Positions 14,861 through 22,968 of a stretch of DNA of 64,000 nt are shown here, piece by piece. Under the pieces are notes generated by a model. It had not been told where the DNA came from. It did not search any database and worked only from the letters and a program-made list of their open reading frames with translations. Both the position numbers and the translations under genes were made by a program. Source of the DNA: JADJAH01 sp964615795 (GTDB lineage Bacteria > Bacteroidota > Ignavibacteria > Tepidaquicellales > Tepidaquicellaceae); NCBI GenBank assembly GCA_964615795.1, contig CAZTQR010000007.1:1-64000 (forward strand), given 5' to 3'. How positions within the stretch are numbered: position 1 is the first letter of the stretch; the number at the start of each line of letters is the position of its first letter.

Positions 14861-16375
14861 ATGGCAGAGAAGTTCAAGAACCTTATTAACGGCGAATGGA
14901 AGGATTCGAAGAGCGGAAATACTTTCGAAAACAGAAATCCGGCAAGATGGAATGAAGATCTTATCGGCATATTCCCGTCATCCAATGAAGAAGATGTGAA
15001 GGAAGCAGTGGCGGCGGCTAAGAAGGCGTTCGAAAAATGGCGCCTAGTGCCTGCACCCAAGCGCGGAGACATTCTCAAGCTTGTAGGAGATAAGATGAAC
15101 GACAGAAAAGATGAGATAGCATTTGAAATGACACGCGAAATGGGAAAGGTGCTCGCTGAAACCAAAGGCGATACGCAGGAAGGAATTGATACTGCATACT
15201 ACGCGGCCTCAGAGGGCAGAAGGCTTTTCGGACACAATGCTCCGAGCGAACTTCCGGACAAACTCAACCTGAGCTTCAGAGCCCCGATCGGAGTGGGCGG
15301 ATTCATCACCCCGTGGAACTTCCCTATGGCAATTCCAACCTGGAAAATGTTTCCGGCCCTCGTTTGCGGAAATACCTGCGTGTTTAAACCGGCGGAACTG
15401 ACGCCGAAAACAGCGGCGACACTCGTGGAGATCATTGACGAGTCGATCAAGGAGGTTCTCGGAAAAGACTACATCCCCGGAGTAATAAACATCGTACACG
15501 GAAAGGGAAGGATAGTGGGCGAAGCAATGATCGGGCATCCGGATGTTGACCTGATCTCATTCACAGGATCAACCCTCGTGGGCAAGAGGATCAATGAAGT
15601 TGCGGGAGGAAGCCTCAAGCGCGTTTCTCTTGAACTCGGCGGTAAGAATGCGCAGATAGTGATGAACGATGCAAACCTTGAACTTGCACTCGATGCGGTT
15701 CTCTGGGGAGCGTTCGGCACTACGGGGCAAAGATGCACGGCTACGTCAAGACTGATACTGCATAAGGATATTCACGATGACTTCATTGCAAAGCTTGCGG
15801 AGAGAGCCGGGAAACTGCGCCTCGGCTACGGCAACGAGAGCAATGTTGACGTGGGTCCGTGCGTAAGCGAATCGCAAAGGGCTTCTGTTCATGAGTATGT
15901 TGAGATCGGAAAGAACGAAGACAAGGCAACGTTGCTTTGCGGCGGGGAGTTTGCAACCGAAGGTGATCTTGCAAAGGGATGGTTCTACAAGCCGACGATA
16001 TTCACCGATGTTAAACCCGGAATGCGCATTGAACAGGAAGAGATCTTCGGCCCGGTGCTCTCCGTTATGAAATGCGAAAGCCTCGAGGAAGCAATTGATA
16101 TTCTTAACGGAACCAAGTACGGGCTGTCTTCAAGCGTGTTCACTCAGGATGTGAACGCCGCTTGCCGCGCGATAAGAGACATCAAAGCCGGCATCACCTA
16201 CATAAACGGTGCAACAATAGGCGCGGAAGCTCACATGCCGTTCGGCGGAGTGAAGCAAACCGGCAACGGCCACCGCGAAGGCGGCTGGACGGTGTATGAC
16301 TTTTACACCGAATGGAAAGCTGTTTACATTGACTACTCCGGCAAACTTCAGCGCGCTCAGATAGACAACTATTAA
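14861..16375 (+). CDS. NAD(P)-dependent aldehyde dehydrogenase
   Basis: A 504-residue member of the aldehyde dehydrogenase superfamily at its usual length. Catalytic residues are N153 in the TPWNFP motif, E258 in LELGGKN and the nucleophile C292 in TGQRCTATSR. The cofactor-binding FTGSTLVGK and the C-terminal MPFGGVKQTGNG are intact. It oxidises an aldehyde to the acid in the cytosol. The GQRCTATSR context resembles semialdehyde dehydrogenases such as the alpha-ketoglutaric semialdehyde group, and the aminoadipic semialdehyde group is another possibility, but the substrate cannot be fixed from sequence alone. A GAGGAG ribosome binding site precedes the ATG. It stands alone, with no pathway neighbours. 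Confidence 0.95.
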   Translation: MAEKFKNLINGEWKDSKSGNTFENRNPARWNEDLIGIFPSSNEEDVKEAVAAAKKAFEKWRLVPAPKRGDILKLVGDKMNDRKDEIAFEMTREMGKVLAETKGDTQEGIDTAYYAASEGRRLFGHNAPSELPDKLNLSFRAPIGVGGFITPWNFPMAIPTWKMFPALVCGNTCVFKPAELTPKTAATLVEIIDESIKEVLGKDYIPGVINIVHGKGRIVGEAMIGHPDVDLISFTGSTLVGKRINEVAGGSLKRVSLELGGKNAQIVMNDANLELALDAVLWGAFGTTGQRCTATSRLILHKDIHDDFIAKLAERAGKLRLGYGNESNVDVGPCVSESQRASVHEYVEIGKNEDKATLLCGGEFATEGDLAKGWFYKPTIFTDVKPGMRIEQEEIFGPVLSVMKCESLEEAIDILNGTKYGLSSSVFTQDVNAACRAIRDIKAGITYINGATIGAEAHMPFGGVKQTGNGHREGGWTVYDFYTEWKAVYIDYSGKLQRAQIDNY

Positions 16376-16614
16376 TGATCGTTTCATAGCCATGTTCCCT
16401 CTCCGAACAGGGGAGGGAGCAGGGTGAATTTTTTTCCGGCCGGAAATTTCCCCATAGGTTTAAGTTAGGTGGCCGGATGTGCAGGCGGGAAGTGCTTCTC
16501 GTCTTCATATGGAAATTCCGGATTCAACCACATTACCGTACCTGGCATTTCAAATTTTCCTTCAATAGCTTAAATTGCAAAGGGACAGAAACCGGTCCCC
16601 CACAAATTTACTCC

Positions 16615-17352
16615 ATGCTAAGACACACAGTCGCAATACTATTCATCTTCCTTGCAACGGGCATCTGCTTCTCACAGATGGAACCCGAACAACAACTTCA
16701 GCAGGGTACAGCTTACATCAACGGCGGAAATTTTCAGGAAGGCATTGATCTTCTATCTCAGTATCTTGAGAGTAACCCGGGCAATCCCTCGGCATTATAC
16801 TACAGGGCAAAGGGGTACTTCGGACAGAAGGACCTTGACAATGCTATGAACGACCTCTCCTCAGTAATTGCCACAATGCCGCAGTTTACTGAAGCTCTCG
16901 ATCTTCGGGGTATGGTTTACGTTGAGAAGAACATGCTGAATGAAGCCGTGAATGACTTCACAAATGCCGTGAATTCCAATCCCGAGTATGCACCGGCTTA
17001 CCTGAACCGTGCGATGGCGAGCAGAAAGGCAAAGCAGTATGCAAGAGCAGTTAGCGATCTCGATAAGGTCATCGCACTTGATCCGTCATTGTTTGAAGCA
17101 TATTACCAGAGGGGAGTTGTAAAGCTTCTCATCGGCTCTGCGGATCAGTCCCTTGCAGACTTTAACTTCTACATTGAAAATATAACCGACCGTGCGGCGG
17201 CGTATGTCGGAAGGGGCCTGGCCAACTTTCAGCAGGGGCAGTATCAGCAGGCGGCCGCTGATTTTGAGCAGGCGCTGCTCTTCAAACCCGGCCTGGAAGC
17301 GGATTTCAGAAGCATTATTGAATCTGCAAAGACCAATGCCGGAGGAAAGTGA
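16615..17352 (+). CDS. Secreted tetratricopeptide-repeat protein
   Basis: A 245-residue protein with a signal peptide (MLRHTVAILFIFLATGICFS, then QM). The ATG at 16615 is chosen because it opens the signal peptide; the frame is open further upstream without protein-like sequence. About six TPR units follow, with the usual W/L-G-Y-A-F-A-P periodicity in forms such as ALYYRAKGYFGQKDLDNAMN and APAYLNRAMASRKAKQYARA. The protein is probably periplasmic and mediates protein-protein contacts. Its last 17 bases overlap the start of the zinc-ribbon gene, so the two are likely co-translated. No catalytic domain is attached. Confidence 0.85.
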   Translation: MLRHTVAILFIFLATGICFSQMEPEQQLQQGTAYINGGNFQEGIDLLSQYLESNPGNPSALYYRAKGYFGQKDLDNAMNDLSSVIATMPQFTEALDLRGMVYVEKNMLNEAVNDFTNAVNSNPEYAPAYLNRAMASRKAKQYARAVSDLDKVIALDPSLFEAYYQRGVVKLLIGSADQSLADFNFYIENITDRAAAYVGRGLANFQQGQYQQAAADFEQALLFKPGLEADFRSIIESAKTNAGGK

Positions 17353-17533
17353 TCCGCGCAGGAAAAGCGAAGAGAATGTTACTGCGGGAAAGAAGCGGGA
17401 GAAGAAAGAGGCCGCTTCAATTTCAATTTGCCCGAACTGCGGATGCGAAGTGCAGTTCGTTTGGGTGCACGGCCATTACCAGTGCCCTGTTTGCAAGAAC
17501 ATTGTAATAAGCTGTTGTGAAGGCGAAGCATGA
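17336..17533 (+). CDS. Small zinc-ribbon protein
   Basis: A 65-residue protein starting MPEESDPRRKSEENV. A lysine/glutamate-rich N-terminus leads to two Cys-x2-Cys knuckles, CPNCGCE and CPVCKN, separated by 18 residues, which is a standard zinc ribbon. It ends CCEGEA. The chosen ATG overlaps the TPR gene by 17 bases; the frame is open further upstream, but only as a shadow of that gene. Zinc ribbons bind nucleic acid or protein, and which applies here cannot be told. Confidence 0.65.
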   Translation: MPEESDPRRKSEENVTAGKKREKKEAASISICPNCGCEVQFVWVHGHYQCPVCKNIVISCCEGEA

Positions 17534-17576
17534 ATGCAAATGGATTTTGAACGTATGAAAATCAAACAAAGAGAAC

Positions 17577-18029
17577 ATGAACATGTACATGACAACAGTG
17601 GTATTGCTGGTCTGTATTTTTATCTCATCCTGCTCAAAGCAGAATAGTGAAGTAAAGTTGAAAAGTCCTGCAAAGGAGCATGCAGGAAGCAAAGGAGACG
17701 AACTCACAACGGGTATGCAGGCCGAAGACAGAAGCGGCCTGATGCAGATCACAAGCAAGGATGCGAAGGCACATGAAGGAGATTCTCTCAGGGTAGTCGG
17801 AACGGTTGCGGATGTTTACGAAGGACCTAAAGTTATTTATCTCAATTTCGACCGGAAGTTTCCGAAGAATACTTTTTCATGCACAATATTTTCAGGAAGC
17901 CTTGACAGGTTCGGCGATTTGAAATCGCTTGCCGGAAAAAAGGTTGAAGTGACGGGAAAGATCACAAGTTTCAGGAATAAACCTCAGATGATACTTTGGA
18001 CACAGGAGCAGATAAAAGTTCTGGAGTGA
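17577..18029 (+). CDS. Lipoprotein with OB-fold domain
   Basis: A 150-residue protein with a lipoprotein signal: hydrophobic TTVVLLVCIFISSC, with Cys as the lipidation site. After a polar linker, residues about 60-150 look like an OB fold: ITSKDAKAHEGDSLRVVGTV, ADVYEGPKVIYLNFDRKFP, then LAGKKVEVTGKITSFRNKPQ. This pattern is seen in small periplasmic OB-fold proteins related to the nuclease/exonuclease-VII-type fold, which have no enzymatic activity of their own. The 3' end overlaps the start of era, suggesting a shared transcript. The ligand is unknown. Confidence 0.75.
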   Translation: MNMYMTTVVLLVCIFISSCSKQNSEVKLKSPAKEHAGSKGDELTTGMQAEDRSGLMQITSKDAKAHEGDSLRVVGTVADVYEGPKVIYLNFDRKFPKNTFSCTIFSGSLDRFGDLKSLAGKKVEVTGKITSFRNKPQMILWTQEQIKVLE

Positions 18030-18928
18030 GAAAAGCGGGATACGTTACCGTCTTCGGAAAACCGAACGCCGGAAAGTCCACACTGATGAATGCGCTTCTG
18101 AACTTCAATCTCTCGGTAGTGAACCGCAAAGTGCAAACCACACGAAACCGCATAAGCGGAATACTCACCGAAGACAATTTTCAGATCGTATTCATCGACA
18201 CTCCGGGTGTACTGACTCCGAAATATGAACTGCACAGGTACATGATAGCGGAGATCGCATCTTCCTTTGAAGAAGCCGACGTACTCCTGCAGATAGTTGA
18301 TGCGGCGGCAAAGGATCCTATCGAAGACATCAGATTTGTAAAGGAATTTTTCGGAGAGAATCTTGCCGGGAAGCCGCAGGTGCTTGCCCTCAATAAATGC
18401 GACCTTCTGCCCCGTGCAAATCTTCTTCCGCTGACCGGAAGAATTTCAAACGAATTCAGTTTCAATGAGATCGTTCCTGTCTCTGCGGCAAAGGGAGAGA
18501 ACACAGACAGACTTAAGCAGGTGCTTGTAAGCTTCCTTCCGGAAGGAGAATTCTTCTACGAAGAGGACACACTCACCGACAAGCCGGAGAAGTTCTTCGC
18601 GGCGGAGATCATCCGCGACAAGATCCTTTCGCAGTATCATGACGAGATCCCTTACAGCGTGTTCGTTCACATACAGGAATTTTCGGAAAGGAGCGACAAG
18701 CTGGTTTACATCAATGCCGAGATCATCGTGGAGCGTGAATCACAGAAGGCTGTGATAATCGGAAAGAGGGGAGACAGTCTGAAGAAAACAGGAGCGCTTG
18801 CAAGAAAGAGCCTCGAGCACTTTCTCGGAAAGAAGGTCTATCTTGAATTGTTCGTAAAGGTCAGGAAGGGCTGGAGAAACAACAAGAGCTTCGTAAGAGA
18901 GAACATGCTCAGAAATAGCCCGTCCTGA
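17996..18928 (+). CDS. era: GTPase Era
   Basis: A 310-residue GTPase with all Era features. G1 is GKPNAGKST, the switch region VQTTRNRISGI, G3 DTPG, G4 NKCD, and G5 VSAAKG. A C-terminal KH domain follows, with IIGKRGDSLKKTG and the ending FVKVRKGWRNN. Era binds the 3' end of 16S rRNA and helps 30S ribosome maturation, acting at the membrane-cytosol boundary. The start is uncertain: TTG at 17996 gives ten extra residues, while GTG at 18026 overlaps the upstream stop (GTGA) and fits family length better. The last 20 bases run tail-to-tail into the next gene. Confidence 0.96.
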   Translation: MDTGADKSSGVRKAGYVTVFGKPNAGKSTLMNALLNFNLSVVNRKVQTTRNRISGILTEDNFQIVFIDTPGVLTPKYELHRYMIAEIASSFEEADVLLQIVDAAAKDPIEDIRFVKEFFGENLAGKPQVLALNKCDLLPRANLLPLTGRISNEFSFNEIVPVSAAKGENTDRLKQVLVSFLPEGEFFYEEDTLTDKPEKFFAAEIIRDKILSQYHDEIPYSVFVHIQEFSERSDKLVYINAEIIVERESQKAVIIGKRGDSLKKTGALARKSLEHFLGKKVYLELFVKVRKGWRNNKSFVRENMLRNSPS

Positions 18929-20171
18929 AGCTTCTTCCGTTTGAGTAGAGCACTCCTTTATATCCTATCTCGTTCTTGAAAATGTTCGGACGTATGAATT
19001 CATCCACAGTGAAGAATGTCAGATATTTTCTCACTCGCCATGAGAAAGTCACATTACCGTAATTCGTAAACTCCTGTCTGGAAAGCAGTGAAAATCTTCC
19101 GGCCGTTTCGTTAGTTACCACAAAGTACTTCATGTCAGGATTCCTGCTTCTGAATTCAAGCACATAGATGCCCGCGCCGGAACCTACTGTGTATCTGAAT
19201 TCTGTTGTTGCATTCACACCAAGATATCCGTCGGACGGAACAACAAGTTCAGGAAGAAACTCTTCCGTTACTTTCAGGTCCTGTCCCGGAGATGTATAAT
19301 AGTAGGAATTGAACTTGCTTCCCGATCGTGTATCTGCAAATGTATTAACACGCAGTCTGACAGTATTTGGGAGTTTGGAAGGAAGCTCTATCACATTCTT
19401 CTGTTTCTTTCCGTCAACTTCAAGTATCGTGAGCTGAGAATTTTTGGAATAGTCCAGAAAGTCAAGAGACATGCTTATCTCTCCCTGATAATAGTCTGCA
19501 ATTCCGCTGTAAAGCTTCACTGATTTCACACCTGCAGATGATTCCGGCTTTGCGGGCAGTATCACCCTGTTGCGGGCAGGATTGCGTGTGATGGTGACCG
19601 ACTTCTTTCTGAAGAACTGATAACCGGAAGGATTCTTCCTCATCATCACAACATCACCTGTAACATTGGAGTAAGCAAAAGGAAAATCAACCGTCAGCGT
19701 GACATTGTCCTTGCCACTGCGTCCCACAACCGTATTGCAGTAGATCATCTCCCTGCTTATAAAACTCACATAGGCCTCAGACGTGTCTGCGAGGGGAGGA
19801 AACTCAACCTTGACAACAGCCCTGCTGAAATTACGCGGATCAGGATCGCCGAACAGAACAAGGTCAGGATTTGTGACGGTAAGGTCTTTGTAAAATACAG
19901 CGGCTGAAGTATTTCTCTCCGCCACTATTACATTGTAAGGAATGCCGGTGTTGCTTACAAGGAATCTTCCCGTAACATCGGCCGTAACTTCTTTGCCGTT
20001 GAGTATTACCTTCGCATAAGGAACCGGAAAACTCCTTTCGTCAATCACCTTGCCTGTCACAAATGACTGTGCCCGGACTTCGTCGCCAGTAAACTGAATC
20101 AATGCGGAAATGAAGAATGCAAAAGTGAAAATGCGGCAGAGAGTTATTGTACAAGTGCGGTAAGACGGCAT
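18909..20171 (-). CDS. Secreted protein with carboxypeptidase-regulatory-like domain
   Basis: A 420-residue protein with a signal peptide ending near VRAQS (about 35). Residues 36-95 fit the carboxypeptidase-regulatory-like beta-sandwich common in Bacteroidota: VTGKVIDERSFPVPYAKVIL, NGKEVTADVTGRFLV. The remainder is a long run of beta strands without recognised catalytic motifs. It lacks an NPFNP sorting tail and dockerin-like loops, so it is probably periplasmic or attached to the outer membrane by other means. It is divergent from the SGNH hydrolase gene. Function unknown. Confidence 0.7.
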   Translation of the reverse strand: MPSYRTCTITLCRIFTFAFFISALIQFTGDEVRAQSFVTGKVIDERSFPVPYAKVILNGKEVTADVTGRFLVSNTGIPYNVIVAERNTSAAVFYKDLTVTNPDLVLFGDPDPRNFSRAVVKVEFPPLADTSEAYVSFISREMIYCNTVVGRSGKDNVTLTVDFPFAYSNVTGDVVMMRKNPSGYQFFRKKSVTITRNPARNRVILPAKPESSAGVKSVKLYSGIADYYQGEISMSLDFLDYSKNSQLTILEVDGKKQKNVIELPSKLPNTVRLRVNTFADTRSGSKFNSYYYTSPGQDLKVTEEFLPELVVPSDGYLGVNATTEFRYTVGSGAGIYVLEFRSRNPDMKYFVVTNETAGRFSLLSRQEFTNYGNVTFSWRVRKYLTFFTVDEFIRPNIFKNEIGYKGVLYSNGRSFRTGYF

Positions 20172-20232
20172 TCAGAAGAAGAGTCTGATTTTCATTTTCG
20201 GCAAAATAAACTTAATTTGTCCGAAAATAAAC

Positions 20233-20865
20233 ATGAAACACATACTGGTTTACGGCGATTCGCTTACATGGGGTTCCAATCCCGAAACATGGAAGAGATA
20301 TAATTACGAAGACAGATGGACAACCGTTATGCAGAGAGAACTCGGTAGCGAATATGAAGTGATCCCGGAGGCTCTGAGCGGAAGGACAACATGCTGGCAC
20401 CTGCCGCATCTTCCTTACCGCAACGGCGCGGAATCACTTCCGATGATACTTGAAACGCACAGGCCGCTGGACCTTGTTATTGTGATGCTCGGTATAAACG
20501 ATCTTAACAGTTGCCTGAACAAAACGGCGGAAGACTCTGCCGCCGGACTGTTTGCAGTTCTTCGCAGGATTTACTTCAGCGCCAGTTCTCCGGATGAGAA
20601 ATGCCCCGGGATACTTGTGATAGCTCCGCCTGTGATGAGAAAGCTTTCAGATTTCATGGACATAATGTACAGCCGCGGCCGGGAGGAGTCGCTGAAGCTT
20701 CCCGCACTTTACAAAACCGTATGCGAAAGATTCGGATGCCTGTTCATTGACAGCAATGAGTTTGCACGGGCAGGAGATACCGACGGACTGCACTTTGACG
20801 CAGATACCAATCACATGTTCGGAAAAAGAATTGCAAAAGAGGTTATGAAGATATTTGCTGTTTGA
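20233..20865 (+). CDS. SGNH/GDSL-family hydrolase (arylesterase-like)
   Basis: A 210-residue enzyme without a signal peptide. The GDS block (VYGDSLTWG, nucleophile S10) is at the N-terminus. The block II glycine is probably in LSGRTT, block III is GINDLN, and the Asp/His pair is in DGLHFD. The GDSLTWG and SGRTT forms match the arylesterase/acyl-esterase subgroup of SGNH hydrolases. It is predicted to hydrolyse ester bonds in the cytosol; the substrate is not evident. It lies 33 bases before a secreted DUF1028 gene and may be cotranscribed with it. Confidence 0.9.
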   Translation: MKHILVYGDSLTWGSNPETWKRYNYEDRWTTVMQRELGSEYEVIPEALSGRTTCWHLPHLPYRNGAESLPMILETHRPLDLVIVMLGINDLNSCLNKTAEDSAAGLFAVLRRIYFSASSPDEKCPGILVIAPPVMRKLSDFMDIMYSRGREESLKLPALYKTVCERFGCLFIDSNEFARAGDTDGLHFDADTNHMFGKRIAKEVMKIFAV

Positions 20866-20898
20866 ACCTTTGTCAGAAAACAATTAATCAAACTACTC

Positions 20899-21906
20899 AT
20901 GAATAGCATTCTAAAATACTTGATCATCGTTGTGCTGGCATTTAATTCAATGCCTTCGTTTGCTCAGGATACATTCTCCATCTGTGCAGTTGATCCTGTT
21001 ACGGGGGAAGTGGGAAGTGCGGGAGCATCATGTGTAAATGACTGCACAATACTTACCGACGTACATCCGGGTTGGGGAGTGGTTCACACTCAGGCATCGT
21101 GGAATCCGAACAATCAGAATTACGCTCGGCAGTTAATGGACAGACGTCTGCCGCCGCAGGAGATAATTGATTCGGTGACTGCACGGGATGCTGGCGGGAA
21201 TCCAACGATCAGACAATACGGGATTGTTGACCTGTTCGGAGGCGGAAGAAGTGCGGGCTACACGGGCGTGAACTGCCTTGATTACAAGAATCACATCCTC
21301 GGACCAACGTATGCGATACAGGGCAATATACTCAGCGGACAACCGATTCTCGATTCAATGCGAGCGAGGTTTCTGAGGCAGAGCGGTACACTTGCCGACA
21401 AGCTGATGGCGGCGCTTCAGGGAGCAAATGTGATCGGTGCAGACACAAGATGCGCAAGCTGGAACACGTCTTCGAAATCAGCATTCATCAGAGTGGCAAG
21501 GCCGGGCGATACCCTTGGCACGCTCTATCTCAATCTCAGAGTTCTGAATGCACCTTTTGGAAGGGAGCCTATCGATTCACTTCAGGTACTGTACAATCAA
21601 TGGATAACAACGGGTCTGAATCCGCAGGGAAGTGAATTGCCTTCAGCAACGCGGCTTATCGGAAATTATCCGAATCCGTTTAATCCATCAACTGCAATTC
21701 ATTTTGAAGTTGCTCAAACCGTAAGAGTATCTCTCAAGATCTATGATCTGTCCGGAAGGGAAGTGGCTGTGCTGGCCGATGAGTATCTTAGTCCGGGAAG
21801 ACATGTAAAAACATTTGACGCCCGCGGACTTGCCAGCGGAATTTACCTTTACAGTCTGACGGCCGTAGAATATTCCGAAACCCGCCGCATGGCTTTGGTC
21901 AAATGA
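20899..21906 (+). CDS. DUF1028 protein with T9SS sorting domain
   Basis: A 335-residue protein with a signal peptide ending SFAQ (about 22). Residues 24-235 match DUF1028: TFSICAVDPVTGEVGSAGAS at the start, then GVVHTQASWNP, and ADTRCASWNTSS with further conserved blocks. DUF1028 has an N-terminal-nucleophile hydrolase-like fold of unknown activity. The final 80 residues are a T9SS type A domain: IGNYPNPFNPSTAIHFE, KIYDLSGREV, ASGIYLYSL. The protein is therefore exported across the outer membrane. A secreted, T9SS-tagged DUF1028 suggests an extracellular hydrolase, though no substrate is known. Confidence 0.88.
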   Translation: MNSILKYLIIVVLAFNSMPSFAQDTFSICAVDPVTGEVGSAGASCVNDCTILTDVHPGWGVVHTQASWNPNNQNYARQLMDRRLPPQEIIDSVTARDAGGNPTIRQYGIVDLFGGGRSAGYTGVNCLDYKNHILGPTYAIQGNILSGQPILDSMRARFLRQSGTLADKLMAALQGANVIGADTRCASWNTSSKSAFIRVARPGDTLGTLYLNLRVLNAPFGREPIDSLQVLYNQWITTGLNPQGSELPSATRLIGNYPNPFNPSTAIHFEVAQTVRVSLKIYDLSGREVAVLADEYLSPGRHVKTFDARGLASGIYLYSLTAVEYSETRRMALVK

Positions 21907-22002
21907 AATTATTTCGGCATGTCCGGAGCCGTTCATGCTCCGCGCCATTGTATGAACAGTATTTTTCTCTCAGCCAAAGATCCAATTGTTCTTATTCACC
22001 TC

Positions 22003-22850
22003 CTTGCCTTTGCGCCTCTGCGTGAACAACACTCTGATCTCCGCCAAATTTCCATTCAATCCTTTTCACTGAGTGCCTTTGCGCCTCTGCGTGAACAACA
22101 CTTTGATCTTCGCCAATTTTCCATTCAATCCTTTTCACTCGGTGCCTTTGCGCCTCTGCGTGAAAATCAATTATTCTATGCGGGAGTGATTCAATCACTT
22201 TTCATGGTCACTCTGCGCCTCTGCGTGAACAACACTCTGATCTCCGCCAAATTTCCATTCAATCCTTTTCACTGAGTGGCTTTGCGCCTCCGCGTGAAAC
22301 TCAATTATTCTATGCGGGAGTGATTCAATCACTTTTCATGGTTACTCCGCTCCTCTGCGTGAACAACACTCTGATCTCCACCAAATTTCCTTTCAATCCT
22401 TTTCACTCAGTGCCTTTGCTCCTCTGCGTGAACAACACTCTGATCTTCGCCAAATTTCCATTCAATCCTTTTCACTGAGTGCCTTTGCGCCTCTGCGTGA
22501 AACTCAATTATTATTTGCGGGAGTGATTCAATCACTTTTTCATGGTTACTCTGCTCCTCTGCGTGAACAACACTCTGATCTCCGCCAATTTNNNNNNNNN
22601 NNNNNNNNNNNNNNNNNNNNNNNNNNNNNNNNNNNNNNNNNNNNNNNNNNNNNNNNNNNNNNNNNNNNNNNNNNNNNNNNNNNNNNNNNNNTTTTCATGG
22701 TTACTCTGCTCCTCTGCGTGAACAACACTCTGATCTCCGCCAATTTTCCATTCAATCCTTTTCACTGAGTGCCTTTGCGCCTCTGCGTGAAACTCAATTA
22801 TTATTTGCGGGAGTGATTCAATCACTTTTTCATGATTTCTCCGCGCCTCT
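22003..22850. repeat. Degenerate intergenic repeat array (two interleaved unit types)
   Basis: At least ten imperfect units begin with a core close to GCGCCTCTGCGTGAA. Type A continues CAACACTCTGATCTCCGCC and ends near ATTCAATCCTTTTCACT, about 70 bases in all. Type B continues with CAATTATT, then GCGGGAGTGATTCAATCACT, which contains the palindrome GTGATTCAATCAC. A and B units alternate irregularly and the array is cut by an N gap. It lies between two genes and shows no protein-like reading frame. Sequences built on an ACGCAGAGGCGCAAAG core recur between genes in many environmental bacterial genomes, to my recollection; their origin is unclear. Confidence 0.8.
22592..22691. other. Assembly gap (100 N)
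   Basis: Exactly 100 Ns lie inside the repeat array. A round number usually means a scaffold gap of unknown true size. The flanks are near-identical repeat units, which explains why assembly failed here. The number of repeats and the distance across are therefore unknown. Confidence 0.98.
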
Positions 22851-22968
22851 GCGTGAATTACGATGAATGTTCCGCAATTACGAAGATTTTTCAGGGGAAT
22901 GTAACGGTCAATTGTAGCACTTCTTCGTCCCGGTGCGCAACCAGGATGAATGAATTTCTATCTGCTGA

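Noticed and set aside
21919..22825. Open frames through the repeat array, some running through the N gap
   Set aside because: They encode only the repeat (HAEAQRH-type peptides on the minus strand) and some contain undefined residues.
22003..22850. CRISPR array
   Set aside because: Units vary in sequence and length, have no unique spacers of even size, and no cas gene is in the window.
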